The notes under the pieces were generated by a model. The model had not been told where the DNA came from. It did no database searches and saw only the letters and a program-made list of their open reading frames with translations. A DNA stretch of 64,000 nt, from the NCBI RefSeq assembly GCF_015291625.1, contig NZ_CP030047.1, forward strand, positions 1,674,001-1,738,000, in the 5' to 3' direction. The translations under genes were made by a program, and so were the position numbers. How positions within the stretch are numbered: position 1 is the stretch's first letter; each line of letters starts with the position of its first letter. The DNA is from Bradyrhizobium sp. CCBAU 53421. Its GTDB lineage: Bacteria; Pseudomonadota; Alphaproteobacteria; Rhizobiales; Xanthobacteraceae. Shown one piece after another: positions 43,528 to 53,100 of the stretch.

Positions 43528-44925
43528 ATGAGCGCCAATCTCTCTGCACTGTTGTATCTCGTGGCGGGGGTGCTGTTCATCCTGTCGCTGCGCGGCCTGT
43601 CGAGCCCGGCATCGTCGCGCCAGGGCAACATGTTCGGCATGATCGGCATGGCGATCGCGGTCGGCACCACGCTGGCGAGCCATCCGCCGGCCGACGGCGT
43701 CGCCTGGCTCTTGGTGATCCTCGCGGTCGCGATCGGCGGCGGCATCGGCGCCGTGATCGCGCGCCGGGTGCCGATGACCTCGATGCCGGAACTGGTCGCC
43801 GCGTTCCATTCGCTGGTCGGCATGGCCGCGGTGCTGGTCGCCGCCGGCGCGTTCTATGCGCCGGAAGCCTTCGACATCGGCACGCCGGGCAACATCCATC
43901 CGCAGAGCCTGGTCGAGATGTCGCTCGGCGTTGCGATCGGCGCCTTGACCTTCACCGGCTCGGTGATCGCGTTCCTGAAGCTGTCGGCGCGGATGAGCGG
44001 CGCGCCGATCATCCTGCCGTTCCGCCACGTCATCAACATCGTGCTGGCGCTGGCGCTGGTGTTCTTCATCGTCGGGCTCGTGCTGAGTGGCAGCGCGTTC
44101 GACTTCTGGATGATCACGATCCTGGCGCTGGCGCTCGGCGTCTTGATGATCATCCCGATCGGCGGCGCCGACATGCCGGTCGTGATCTCGATGCTGAACT
44201 CGTATTCGGGCTGGGCCGCGGCCGGCATCGGCTTCACGCTCGGCAACTCGGCGCTGATCATCACCGGCGCGCTGGTCGGCTCGTCGGGTGCGATCCTGTC
44301 CTACATCATGTGCCACGCGATGAACCGCTCGTTCATCTCGGTGATCCTCGGCGGGTTCGGCGGCGAGACCGCGGCGGCCGGCGGCGGCTCGGGCGAGCAG
44401 AAACCGGCAAAACTCGGCTCGGCGGACGATGCCGCCTTCATCATGAAGAACGCCTCCAAGGTCATCATCGTGCCCGGCTACGGCATGGCGGTGGCGCAGG
44501 CCCAGCACGCGCTGCGCGAGATGGCCGACCTCCTCAAGAAGGAAGGCGTCGAGGTGAAGTACGCCATTCATCCGGTGGCCGGCCGCATGCCCGGCCACAT
44601 GAACGTGCTGCTGGCCGAGGCCAACGTGCCCTATGACGAGGTGTTCGAGCTCGAGGACATCAACTCGGAGTTCGCCCAGGCCGACATCGCCTTCGTGATC
44701 GGCGCCAACGACGTCACCAACCCGGCGGCGGAAGAGGACAAGACCTCGCCGATCTACGGCATGCCGGTGCTGCAGGTCTGGAAGGCCGGCACCGTGATGT
44801 TCATCAAGCGCTCGCTGGCGTCGGGCTATGCCGGCATCGACAATCCGCTGTTCTACCGGGACAACACCATGATGCTGCTCGGCGACGCCAAGAAGGTCAC
44901 CGAGAACATCGTCAAGGCGATGTAA
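43528..44925 (+). CDS. pntB: NAD(P) transhydrogenase subunit beta
   Basis: A 465-residue subunit: about eight membrane helices in residues 1-265, then the NADP(H)-binding domain III with IIVPGYGMAVAQAQHALREM and GANDVTNPAAEEDKTSPIYG. The start at 43528 is preceded by GGGGGGACC. It completes the pntAA-pntAB-pntB operon, which supplies NADPH. The operon ends 77 bp before a tRNA-Arg fragment. Confidence 0.95.
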   Translation: MSANLSALLYLVAGVLFILSLRGLSSPASSRQGNMFGMIGMAIAVGTTLASHPPADGVAWLLVILAVAIGGGIGAVIARRVPMTSMPELVAAFHSLVGMAAVLVAAGAFYAPEAFDIGTPGNIHPQSLVEMSLGVAIGALTFTGSVIAFLKLSARMSGAPIILPFRHVINIVLALALVFFIVGLVLSGSAFDFWMITILALALGVLMIIPIGGADMPVVISMLNSYSGWAAAGIGFTLGNSALIITGALVGSSGAILSYIMCHAMNRSFISVILGGFGGETAAAGGGSGEQKPAKLGSADDAAFIMKNASKVIIVPGYGMAVAQAQHALREMADLLKKEGVEVKYAIHPVAGRMPGHMNVLLAEANVPYDEVFELEDINSEFAQADIAFVIGANDVTNPAAEEDKTSPIYGMPVLQVWKAGTVMFIKRSLASGYAGIDNPLFYRDNTMMLLGDAKKVTENIVKAM

Positions 44926-45002
44926 GGCTAGGGTGGCCCTGAACCTAGTTCTCGCGACGATCGGCGCCAATTTTAGTGCCGGTGTAGTGGAGTTGGCAAA
45001 AG

Positions 45003-45052
45003 TGGCGCACCTGACACGATTCGAACGTGTGGCCTTTGCCTTCGGAAGGCAA
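45003..45052 (-). other. 3' half of a tRNA-Arg(CCG) gene, candidate island attachment site
   Basis: On the minus strand the sequence gives an anticodon arm (TTGCC-TTCCGAA-GGCAA, anticodon CCG), a T arm with GTTCGAATC and an acceptor end GTGCGCCA with encoded CCA. Upstream of the anticodon stem the D arm and 5' acceptor strand are absent. Integrases that target tRNA 3' ends leave such partial copies. The CCA side faces pntB (chromosome) and the broken side faces the recombinase and IS region. No expressed tRNA is expected from it. Confidence 0.65.
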
Positions 45053-45311
45053 AGGTCGGTTTACGCAGCCAGGCAAGGGACGACCCTCTCGATCAATCGC
45101 AACAATCGGGTGTTGCGTGTCCGGGCTTTGAACCTATTCGAGCACCATTGTGGGTAGCGAGGATGCGCGCTCAAGCGGCGGCTTTTGACGGGCTATCGGG
45201 AGGTCAGCTTGGGAGTTAGGCTGCTCGCCGATAAGAAAACAGGGCTTCAAAAAGAGTGGGTTAGCGATGTAGCGGTCTCCCGCTACCACGTGTAACCCAC
45301 TATTATGGCTT

Positions 45312-46112
45312 TCAATTACCCATAATTGTTGCCTCGATTGCGGCTCCAAGTTCGATGTCGTTCAGCCGCGATAGTCCGCGCCAGATCACGGTGTTTCCTG
45401 GAGGTGGATCGTTGGCTCGGGCCAAGTATCCTCCGAGCCGCGCGATCCTGACGACATAGTGCGAGAGCGTGCTTCGTCGAGAGCAATCACCACGCCTGTC
45501 TTTCACCAAATGATCAAGAACCCTGATTTCGGGATCTGTCAGAGCCATTTGCGGTACGGCATTCGGCGAGCAGCGATTGAGCATCGTCATCCAGAAGACG
45601 CGCCAACTCACAATGCAGAAGACCGCGATCAGATTGACCAGACGCTCAGCCGTTCGCAATTTTGAGTCCTCTGCTTTGCAGCCCGATTTGAGGATCTTAT
45701 GGAAGACTTCGATCTTCCACCTCAAGGCGTACCATTCGATCTTATTGATGGCGTCCTTGCGCGATTGGACCGGGAGATCGGTGAGGAGCTTCCACTCGAT
45801 TTTCTTTCGCCGTTTCGGCCTTCCCCGCTCTTGAGCATGGATCACGGTCAGAGTGAGTGCGGGATATTTCGTCTGTTTGCCAATCGGCGGCAGGACTCGT
45901 ATCTTGCGGTACCTGATCTCAAGAACGGCGTCGTCGGGATCGCCTTTGTCGTCCTTGACCTTGATCCGATGTAGACCCTTGATCGTAACCTCGTCCATTT
46001 CGTCGGCAATTGTATGATTGCCGTCCCCGGCAAGCCGATCAACACAGGTTCGCACCAGGAAATGCGTTCCAGCCTCCTCGGCCAGGCAAAACAGCTCATA
46101 GATGCCGCTCTC
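45312..46112 (-). pseudogene. IS4-family transposase, C-terminal part
   Basis: The minus-strand frame reads IYELFCLAEEAGTHFLVRTC near 46100 and then the long C-terminal domain with the YREK-like region KIEWYALRWKIEVFHKILKS, holding the catalytic Glu. The stop is at 45312 and an IS-end-like sequence follows before 45290. The N-terminal half with the first Asp is missing; the frame runs into the end of the serine recombinase gene. It is an inactive remnant. Confidence 0.75.
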
Positions 46113-47421
46113 GCGATTCCGCCTCGACGCGCAGCCGCTCTTGCTTCAGCTCCGCGATCCGTTGCTTGGCATCTTCCTCCGAGATCACGTACCTGATCAC
46201 AAGATCAATGTTGCGCTGACGCTCGCCTTCGATCCGGTCACGTTTGGCCTCTAGCCGCAGGCGCTCCGCGGAAGCGTTCCCCGCAAGCCGCTCTCGCTCA
46301 CTGTTGTAGTTGCGGACGTAGGTCTCGATCAACCGTGGGTCCTTCAACTCCTCAACCATCCCGCTGAGCACAAGTCTTTCGATGTCGCGCAGGTAGATGA
46401 TCCTGCGATTCGAGCAACTGCCACTCTCGCGCACAGCTGAGCAACGAATCCTGGTCTTTCCGGTCTTATCACGGTCGTGAACTGACATGCCAGATCCGCA
46501 ACAACTGCACCGAAGCAGACCCGACAGGAGATGCGGCGCCCGTCGCTTCATGTGGCTGGCCAAATGCCCCTTCTCAGTCTTCAAAGCCTGCGCCTGCTCC
46601 CAAACGGACTGTTCGACGATCCTCAGTTGGGGCACATCAATGCTCTGCCACTCCTCACGAGGGTTTGGGCGAGACAATCGTTTGCCTGTATCGGGATCCT
46701 TCACCATCCGGACCTTGTTCCAGACAATACGGCCAGCATAGAGCTCATTGAAGATGAGTCCCGTCCCGCGCTTTGCGTTGCCGTTGATTGTCGACGCATT
46801 CCATCGCCGACCTCGCGGTGGATGGATATTTTCCCGATTGAGATCCTGCGCGATCTCTCGCGGCCCCCGTCCCGCTGCGTATCCTGCAAAAATCCGCCGG
46901 ATGATTGTAGCTTCGTCTTCGACGATTTCGAGCTCGCCGGGTTTGCCGGGTACTGCTCGATATCCGTAAGCACGCCCTCCCGCATGTCGGCCATCGCGTA
47001 CCACGCCGGCCATGCCGCGGCGAACCTTCTTCGCGCCGTCCTCGCGCTGCATCTGTCCGACGAGGCCGCGGATCCCAATCAAGATTGAGTCCGCAGTGCC
47101 ATCATGAACTGCCTGGATCTCGATCCCCTGGAAAGACAACCTTTTGTGGATGCCGGCCAGATCCTCCATGTCACGTGAAAGCCGGTCCAATGCCTCGACG
47201 ATCACAACTGTGAAACGATGCTGACGCGCAGCGTCCATAAGCTGCACCAAACCATCGCGGCCGAATACCGAGGCTCCAGAACGCGCCTTGTCTTCAAAGG
47301 TAGCAACGACATCGAGCTGATGACGAGCCGCATAAGCGCGGCATAGGGCAATCTGATCTTCAGTCGATTTTTCGTTTTGAAGCTCGGTCGAGAACCGGGC
47401 ATAGATCGCTGCGGGTTTCAT
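46096..47421 (-). CDS. Large serine recombinase
   Basis: A 441-residue site-specific recombinase starting at the ATG 47421 (KPAAIYARFSTELQNEKSTE). The catalytic domain has the nucleophile Ser in ARFST and the conserved EALDRLSRD. It is followed by the recombinase domain (KVRRGMAGVVRDGRHAGGRA), a zinc ribbon (LRCSCCGSGMSVHD, IRCSAV) and a C-terminal coiled coil. Such enzymes insert or excise islands and phages. Its last residues overlap the IS4 remnant, so the native C-terminus may have been shortened. It lies between the two tRNA fragments and may have mobilised this segment. Confidence 0.9.
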   Translation of the reverse strand: MKPAAIYARFSTELQNEKSTEDQIALCRAYAARHQLDVVATFEDKARSGASVFGRDGLVQLMDAARQHRFTVVIVEALDRLSRDMEDLAGIHKRLSFQGIEIQAVHDGTADSILIGIRGLVGQMQREDGAKKVRRGMAGVVRDGRHAGGRAYGYRAVPGKPGELEIVEDEATIIRRIFAGYAAGRGPREIAQDLNRENIHPPRGRRWNASTINGNAKRGTGLIFNELYAGRIVWNKVRMVKDPDTGKRLSRPNPREEWQSIDVPQLRIVEQSVWEQAQALKTEKGHLASHMKRRAPHLLSGLLRCSCCGSGMSVHDRDKTGKTRIRCSAVRESGSCSNRRIIYLRDIERLVLSGMVEELKDPRLIETYVRNYNSERERLAGNASAERLRLEAKRDRIEGERQRNIDLVIRYVISEEDAKQRIAELKQERLRVEAESRERHL

Positions 47422-47623
47422 CTCGAATACCAGTGATGATGCGCTTGCCGCCAGCGGCATCAAAATGATTCTTCATCAGGTGCTCGCTATCGAAGAGATG
47501 ATCGCGTCTTGCGTCGGCAATTGCAAGTGCTTCAACAAACTTGATCAGAGCAGGATCAATTTGCGCTGAGGCCGCGGACTGTGGTCCACGACTGTGCTCC
47601 TCTCTCGTCCTCGTGCGCTTCAT
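47360..47623 (-). CDS. Small protein upstream of the recombinase
   Basis: An 87-residue frame beginning MKRTRTREEHSRGPQSAASA, then IDPALIKFVEALAIADARRD, ending within the recombinase gene (62-bp overlap). The middle part has the look of short proteins that often precede such recombinases, whereas the C-terminal end may be read-through after a frameshift near 47480. No function known. Confidence 0.4.
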   Translation of the reverse strand: MKRTRTREEHSRGPQSAASAQIDPALIKFVEALAIADARRDHLFDSEHLMKNHFDAAGGKRIITGIRDETRSDLCPVLDRASKRKID

Positions 47624-47799
47624 CTTGGCAAGATGCTGCGCGCTAGTGAGAGAAAGCAGGGCGCTTATGCGCCGATCGTGGAATTGGATATGATAGGTAA
47701 TAGAACGGACAAACTCTCAGCAGATGATATTCGGTGTAGAGAGTGTTGTTCTATTGCAGGACCCTCCTCACGATGATCATCAAGCGGATTAACTTTACC

Positions 47800-47838
47800 C
47801 TCTCAAGCTGAAACAGGGGTTCGATTCCCCGAGCGCCA
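47800..47838 (+). other. Second tRNA-like 3' end
   Basis: AGGGGTTCGATTCCCC forms a T arm and is followed by GAGCGCCA with CCA at 47836-47838. No proper anticodon or D arm precedes it, although CTCTCAAGCTGAAA could be a variable-loop remnant. The CCA end faces the hipA side. It may be a second integration scar or the end of a decayed tRNA or tmRNA piece. Confidence 0.4.
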
Positions 47839-48301
47839 TAAAATTCAACAACTTAGAGCGACGATGGAGAAGTCGTCGACTATCCGTTGAATAAGCGTCG
47901 GCGGACGTTGGCGAACCCTGACACTGTTTCAGTGATCGGACACCCAGGTTCGCGCGCATCGATCCGACAGCTCCGTGGCAATTCGAGCAGCAGTGATAGC
48001 CACAACGATATGCAATCAGCTCGAAGCACGCGAAGTGCTCGCATCTGTCTGGGCGCGCTCCATGCGTTGAGTGAGCGATGTTTCGCCTCACCGTTTATGT
48101 CGGTGTCGAAATTCACTTCCGAACGGGGAACAAGAACTCTGCCGCATTGCAGCTCGATGGGGCCGTCTTCGATGACCCTGCCTGGGTAGAGCATTCCAAT
48201 TCGTATTGGGATACTCGGAAGTCCTCTGACCTCGAGTGGCTGAACCTGACAAAGCAGCTCATGAGTCGCACGTGATTTGCGTCGCATGATCCGATGGCGG
48301 C
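47839..48301. other. Gap between tRNA-like end and hipA
   Basis: Overlapping frames exist on both strands, but none has a ribosome site or family resemblance. No repeat or RNA was recognised. Confidence 0.4.
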
Positions 48302-49612
48302 CTAGTTTGTCTCGCTGATGAGCTTTATGCGGTGCAAAGCTGCGACTCGGATCGACTCCATTAGGTTTTTCGGGAAGCCTTTGGGCAAGGCTTTTGTCAC
48401 ACTTTCAAAATTTGTCTCAAAAGTCTTGGTTAGCTCATTAAAGATCGCGCGCACGACAGGGACGCCGACGCCCGACATTTCGGCCGTCTGGATGAAATGC
48501 CGCGGCAGGATCTCGTTCATTGTGTAGTGGCGGCTCTTGCCGACGGACATTGCGAGCTTGAATGCTTTGGGCTGAATTTGCTTTGCGTCCAGACTGGGTT
48601 GCGCGCTTAGCACGTCGTAGAGGGGCGTTAGGCGGAAACGTCCCCCAGGGCTGAGAAAGATGCTGAAGTTCTTGGCATGGCCGTCCGTCGCACCAATCAG
48701 CCAAAACACGATACCCGCACGCATGAAGATCGCGGTATCTTCAGCGGGAGCGTCGCTGCCCTTGAGCAACTCCAGAATTTCCTTCATGCCGGGACCGCCA
48801 TCGGACTGATACTTTCGCGTCGGCGGAATCGATAGGGCTTGGCAGCAATCCTCCTGGGGCAACCTTAGGAGACGCTTGTCTTGCGTCCAGCGCCGGTCAA
48901 AACGCTCAACAACGAGCGTCCGTCGCCCACCGAAATCAGCGATCACGGCATTGGCGGCCGGTACGCCAAGAGCCGCCACCAGCTTCAGGCAGAAATACTC
49001 ATTCTCGACACTGTCTGAGAGGTCGACCCCATTGGGTAAGCGTCCGATTTGTGGTTTCAGAATATGGGTGGTTGCCGTTGTGCCCGACGGTTTGTACCAT
49101 TTGCTGTCTCGGCACAGGAGAGCCGTCTTTTCCTGAGCGCCGGCAAGTGAGATGCGAAAATCATCGTCTTCACCGAGGCCAAGTGGCGCAGCGGCGAGGT
49201 TTTGGATGATGTCTGTAATCTGCTTGTCGCTGACCAATTTCCCGTCGATTTTTCCTGTCGGCCCTGGATCGACGCCTTCCGGTAAGAATTGAAGCGCGCC
49301 GACGCAATCGTGGCCGACAGCCGAAAGCATGCTGTAGGCGTCGGTGCCGTTGGCTCCAACGCGCTCGGCGACGCGCCTGCGTATCGGCTCACTGTCGGGC
49401 AGAAGATTATCGAAGACATTGATCACCGGCGCGCCAATGTACCGGTCCTCCCGTAGCGGCAAGGAAAGCGAGATCGGGAATGTGGATTCCCAGGCAAGCC
49501 AGTCGGCATCGTAACGGAAATCGATCGCACCGCTGGACTCGCGCTTGAGCACCCCTGCGTGACGGCCATTCACGAACACGTTCAGCGGTGCGTTGGCTCG
49601 CGGGCGGCCCAT
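48302..49612 (-). CDS. hipA: HipA-type serine/threonine kinase toxin
   Basis: A 436-residue HipA-family kinase. The N-terminal subdomain (PLNVFVNGRHAGVLKRES) and the core features RISLAGAQEKTALL, THILKP (ATP Lys) and GATDGHAKNFSIFL (catalytic Asp) are present, as is PLYDVLSA. HipA kinases phosphorylate aminoacyl-tRNA synthetases such as GltX and stop growth. It overlaps hipB by one base and is co-transcribed. Length agrees with E. coli HipA (440). Confidence 0.93.
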   Translation of the reverse strand: MGRPRANAPLNVFVNGRHAGVLKRESSGAIDFRYDADWLAWESTFPISLSLPLREDRYIGAPVINVFDNLLPDSEPIRRRVAERVGANGTDAYSMLSAVGHDCVGALQFLPEGVDPGPTGKIDGKLVSDKQITDIIQNLAAAPLGLGEDDDFRISLAGAQEKTALLCRDSKWYKPSGTTATTHILKPQIGRLPNGVDLSDSVENEYFCLKLVAALGVPAANAVIADFGGRRTLVVERFDRRWTQDKRLLRLPQEDCCQALSIPPTRKYQSDGGPGMKEILELLKGSDAPAEDTAIFMRAGIVFWLIGATDGHAKNFSIFLSPGGRFRLTPLYDVLSAQPSLDAKQIQPKAFKLAMSVGKSRHYTMNEILPRHFIQTAEMSGVGVPVVRAIFNELTKTFETNFESVTKALPKGFPKNLMESIRVAALHRIKLISETN

Positions 49613-49866
49613 CAGAAGATATCCTCAATATCGGCCGCGTTTGCTTTGCTCCGTGGACGAACAACGAGCTCGAGATCAAGCGCAGCCAAGGCCTCCATCA
49701 CAGTGTGAAGCTGCATGGCTGGTGCGCCCCCCTCCAGCCGTGATATCGTCCCTTGCCGAAGGCGGATGTTCTTCCCGAGATCGGATTGCGTCAGTCCTGC
49801 CTTCTTGCGGGCTCGGCGCAGGATGGCACCGAGCTGTTTTTCTGTTCGCGCGATTTGCTGGGTCAT
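49612..49866 (-). CDS. hipB: HipB-type antitoxin (XRE helix-turn-helix)
   Basis: An 84-residue protein with an XRE-type DNA-binding domain (LGAILRRARKKAGLTQSDLG, then RQGTISRLEGG). HipB binds HipA and represses the operon through TATCC-N8-GGATA-type operators in E. coli. Here four 18-bp palindromes stand directly upstream of its start. Its stop overlaps hipA. Confidence 0.92.
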   Translation of the reverse strand: MTQQIARTEKQLGAILRRARKKAGLTQSDLGKNIRLRQGTISRLEGGAPAMQLHTVMEALAALDLELVVRPRSKANAADIEDIF

Positions 49867-49886
49867 GGCCCACCTCCGAAACTGAA

Positions 49887-49985
49887 TATACGTGACCGCG
49901 TATAAAAGATCAATATCCGCGATCGCGTCTAAATCCTAAGTATACGGAATCGCGTATAAATCAACCGCATACGCGATCGCGGATA
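49887..49985. promoter_or_regulatory. Four HipB-type operators at exact 27-bp spacing
   Basis: TATACGTGACCGCGTATA (49887), TATCCGCGATCGCGTCTA (49914), TATACGGAATCGCGTATA (49941) and CATACGCGATCGCGGATA (49968) share the form TATACG-N6-CGTATA and start every 27 bp. They begin 21 bp before hipB and end about 155 bp before the restriction-methylation gene on the other strand, so bound HipB could affect both. The palindromes are seen directly; the regulator is inferred. Confidence 0.8.
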
Positions 49986-50140
49986 AGACTTTGGGGCCGC
50001 GTGCAAACTGCAAAAACAGCCTCGTTAAGTATTTCGAAAGGTCTCATCCCGCGGCGACCTACTTCTGGTTGACTGCGAGCCAGGCAAAAGGAAGGGTTGA
50101 AACCGGCAGACCTGAACACAGGCGGCTGGGGAGTTGCGTC

Positions 50141-53100
50141 ATGAGTATCAGTGCTGGCGCCACCGCGCCGATAACGCCTGCTGCGTTCATAAAGAAATGG
50201 AAGAAGGCGTCTTTAACCGAGCGGCAAACCGCTCACGAGCATTTCCTCGACCTTTGTGCGCTCTTCGGACATCCAACGCCAACCGAAGACGATCCGACCG
50301 GTGAGCGTTTCGCCTTCGAGAAAGGCGCCACAAAAGTTGGCGGAGGCCGCGGCTTTGCCGATGTGTGGAAGAGAGACCACTTTGCCTGGGAATACAAACG
50401 TAAGAACGGAAACTTGGACGCGGCTCTTCTTCAACTCATTCGCTATGCACCCGCTCTTGAAAGCCCCCCGCTTCAGGTCGTTTGTGACGTCGACCGCTTT
50501 CGCATTCACACTGCCTGGACAAATACAGTCCCAACGACCTACGAAATCGTGCTCGAGGATCTGGCCGAGCCCGCCAAACGCGAAATCCTCCGCAACGTCT
50601 TCCATGCGCCCGAGAAGCTGAAGCCGACCAAGACGCGGGCTGCTGTGACGGCCGAAGCCGCCGACAAATTCTCCAGGATCGCCTCACGCTTGCGCGGCAA
50701 AGGCACAGCAGACCAGATCGCGCATTTCGTCAATCAGCTCGTGTTTTGTTTTTTTGCTCAAAGCGTAAAGCTTCTGCCCGATGGATTGTTCCCGAAGCTC
50801 CTCCAGCGGTCTTTGCAGAATCCCGACCGCGCCAAGAACTATCTCAACAAGCTCTTCGAGGCCATGGAAAGCGGTGGCGAGTTCGATCTCAACGACATTG
50901 CATGGTTCAATGGCGGTCTATTCGATGGCAGGCGCGCGCTACCGTTGGATGCCAGCGACATCGGCCTTCTCGTCGCCGCGGGAAGCCTAGACTGGAGCCT
51001 GATTGATCCGACTATATTTGGCACATTGTTCGAGCGCTTTCTTGATCCGGATAAGAGAGCGCAGATCGGCGCTCACTACACGGATCAGGACAAGATCGCC
51101 AAGATCATTGATCCCGTCATTCTTCGTCCGCTAAGGGCGGAGTGGGAACTTGCCAAGCAAGAGATCACAGCGTTCCTACGCGGTGAGCGTACGCCGCCCA
51201 TGCGCAAAAAGCCTCAGAGACGTATGACGAAGCAAGAGGCAGCCGAGGAGTCACGGTCGCGATACCTCGAGCGCCTTCGCAACCTCCGCATCTTGGACCC
51301 CGCTTGCGGCTCTGGCAATTTTCTTTACCTGGCCCTCCAAGGCGTGAAAGACCTCGAGAACAAGGCAAACCTCGAGTGCGAGATACTCGGGCTCGAGCCG
51401 CGCTTGCCGGTTGTGGGGCCTGAGATCGTGCGCGGGATCGAAATCAACCCACTGGCCGCGGAGCTCGCTCGCACAACGATTTGGATCGGCGATATTCAGT
51501 GGCGCCTCAGAAACGGAATCCATGCCAAGCCCAAGCCGATCCTGCGAAAGCTTGACGCCATTGAAGGCCGGAACGCTCTGGTCGCGGCGACCTCGACTCT
51601 CCTGAGTCACGGTAAGAGGGGAGGCGCCAAAGACCGGTCAGACGCGCAATACGTGGAAGCAGACTGGCCTGAAGCCGAATTTATCGTCGGCAACCCGCCG
51701 TTCCTCGGCGTACGGCTCATGCGCCAGGCACTCGGCGATGATACGGTGCAACGCCTGTTTGAAGTCTATGATGGGCGCGTTTCGCGCGAGGCTGATCTCG
51801 TTTGCTATTGGTTTGAAAAAGCCCGCAAAGCTCTGCTGTCCGGTCAGACGTCACGGGTCGGTTTGGTCGCAACAAATTCCATACGCGGCGGAGCCAACCG
51901 TAAGGTCCTAGAGCAGATCGGGGCCGAGAGCCGCGTATTCGAAGCTTGGAGCGATGAACCATGGGTCGTTGACGGCGCTGCCGTCCGCGTTTCTCTCGTT
52001 TGCTTTGGGAAGGGCGACGACGCCTTGAGGCTTGACGGCGAACCAGTGGCCTCGATCAACCCGGACCTCAGCAGTACAATCGATCTCACTAAGGCGCGCC
52101 GTCTCGCCGACAATGCCGGCGTGGCTTTCATGGGAGACACTAAGGGAGGTGCCTTCGACATACCGGGAGAGCTTGCGCGAAAGTGGCTCAAGTTACCTCT
52201 GAACCCCAACGGCAGGCCAAACTCGGACGTGTTGCGACCCTGGCGCAACGGAATGGACATGACGCGTCGCTCCCGCGACATGTGGATCATCGATTTCGGT
52301 TGGGAAATGTCGGAGCGCGAGGCCTCACTCTATGAAGCTCCATTTCAATATGTGAAAGAGCACGTCCTTCCAGAGAGGTCCAAAAACAGGCGCGACGCTT
52401 ATCGCGAACGTTGGTGGCGCCATGTGGAGCCGCGCCCCGGTATGTGGAACGCGCTCGAGGGTAAAGATCGCGTCATCGTAACTCCCGAAGTTTCGCGTCA
52501 CCGAGTTTTCACATGGTTATCGACCCAGATTGTGCCTGATCACAAGCTGCAAGTTATCGCCCGTGATGATGACACGACTCTCGGTATTTTGCTTTCAAAA
52601 TGGCATCTGATGTGGTCGCTTGGCGTTGGTTCGTGGCACGGCGTCGGAAATGATCCGCGATACACAATCAGCTCATCCTTTGAGACATTTCCGTTCCCCA
52701 CGGGGCTTACGCCGAACCTTCCCGCCGCACGCTTTGCGCGTGAAGCGCGTGCAACAGCCATATCGAAGGCAGCGCGACGTCTTGAGGAGCTCCGCCAAGC
52801 TTGGCTAAACCCGGCCGGCCTGGTTCGAGCTGAAGCCGAGGTGGTGCCGGGCTATCCGATGCGCGTTGTAGCTTCAGATGCGGCAGCAGAGAAATTGCTT
52901 CGCGAGAGGACGTTGACCGATCTTTACAATCAACGTCCACATTGGTTGATCGAAGTTCACAGGGCTCTCGATGGCGCAGTCGCCGCGGCCTACGGTTGGC
53001 CGTCGGACATATCGGACGAAGACGCCTTGGCAAATTTGCTGGCATTGAACCTTTCGCGAGACCAAATGGACCAGCTCTCGAAGAAAAGCCGAGCCGTCAG

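Noticed and set aside
41971..44970. Long minus-strand open frames (over 450 codons) opposite the pnt operon
   Set aside because: They are shadows caused by the extreme GC3 codon use of pntAA and pntB; composition is His/Asp/Arg-rich with no family resemblance.
45003..45060. A functional tRNA-Arg gene
   Set aside because: The D arm and 5' acceptor strand are missing, so only a fragment is present.
47880..48287. Minus-strand 135-codon frame downstream of hipA
   Set aside because: Competing frames on both strands, no ribosome site and no recognisable motif.
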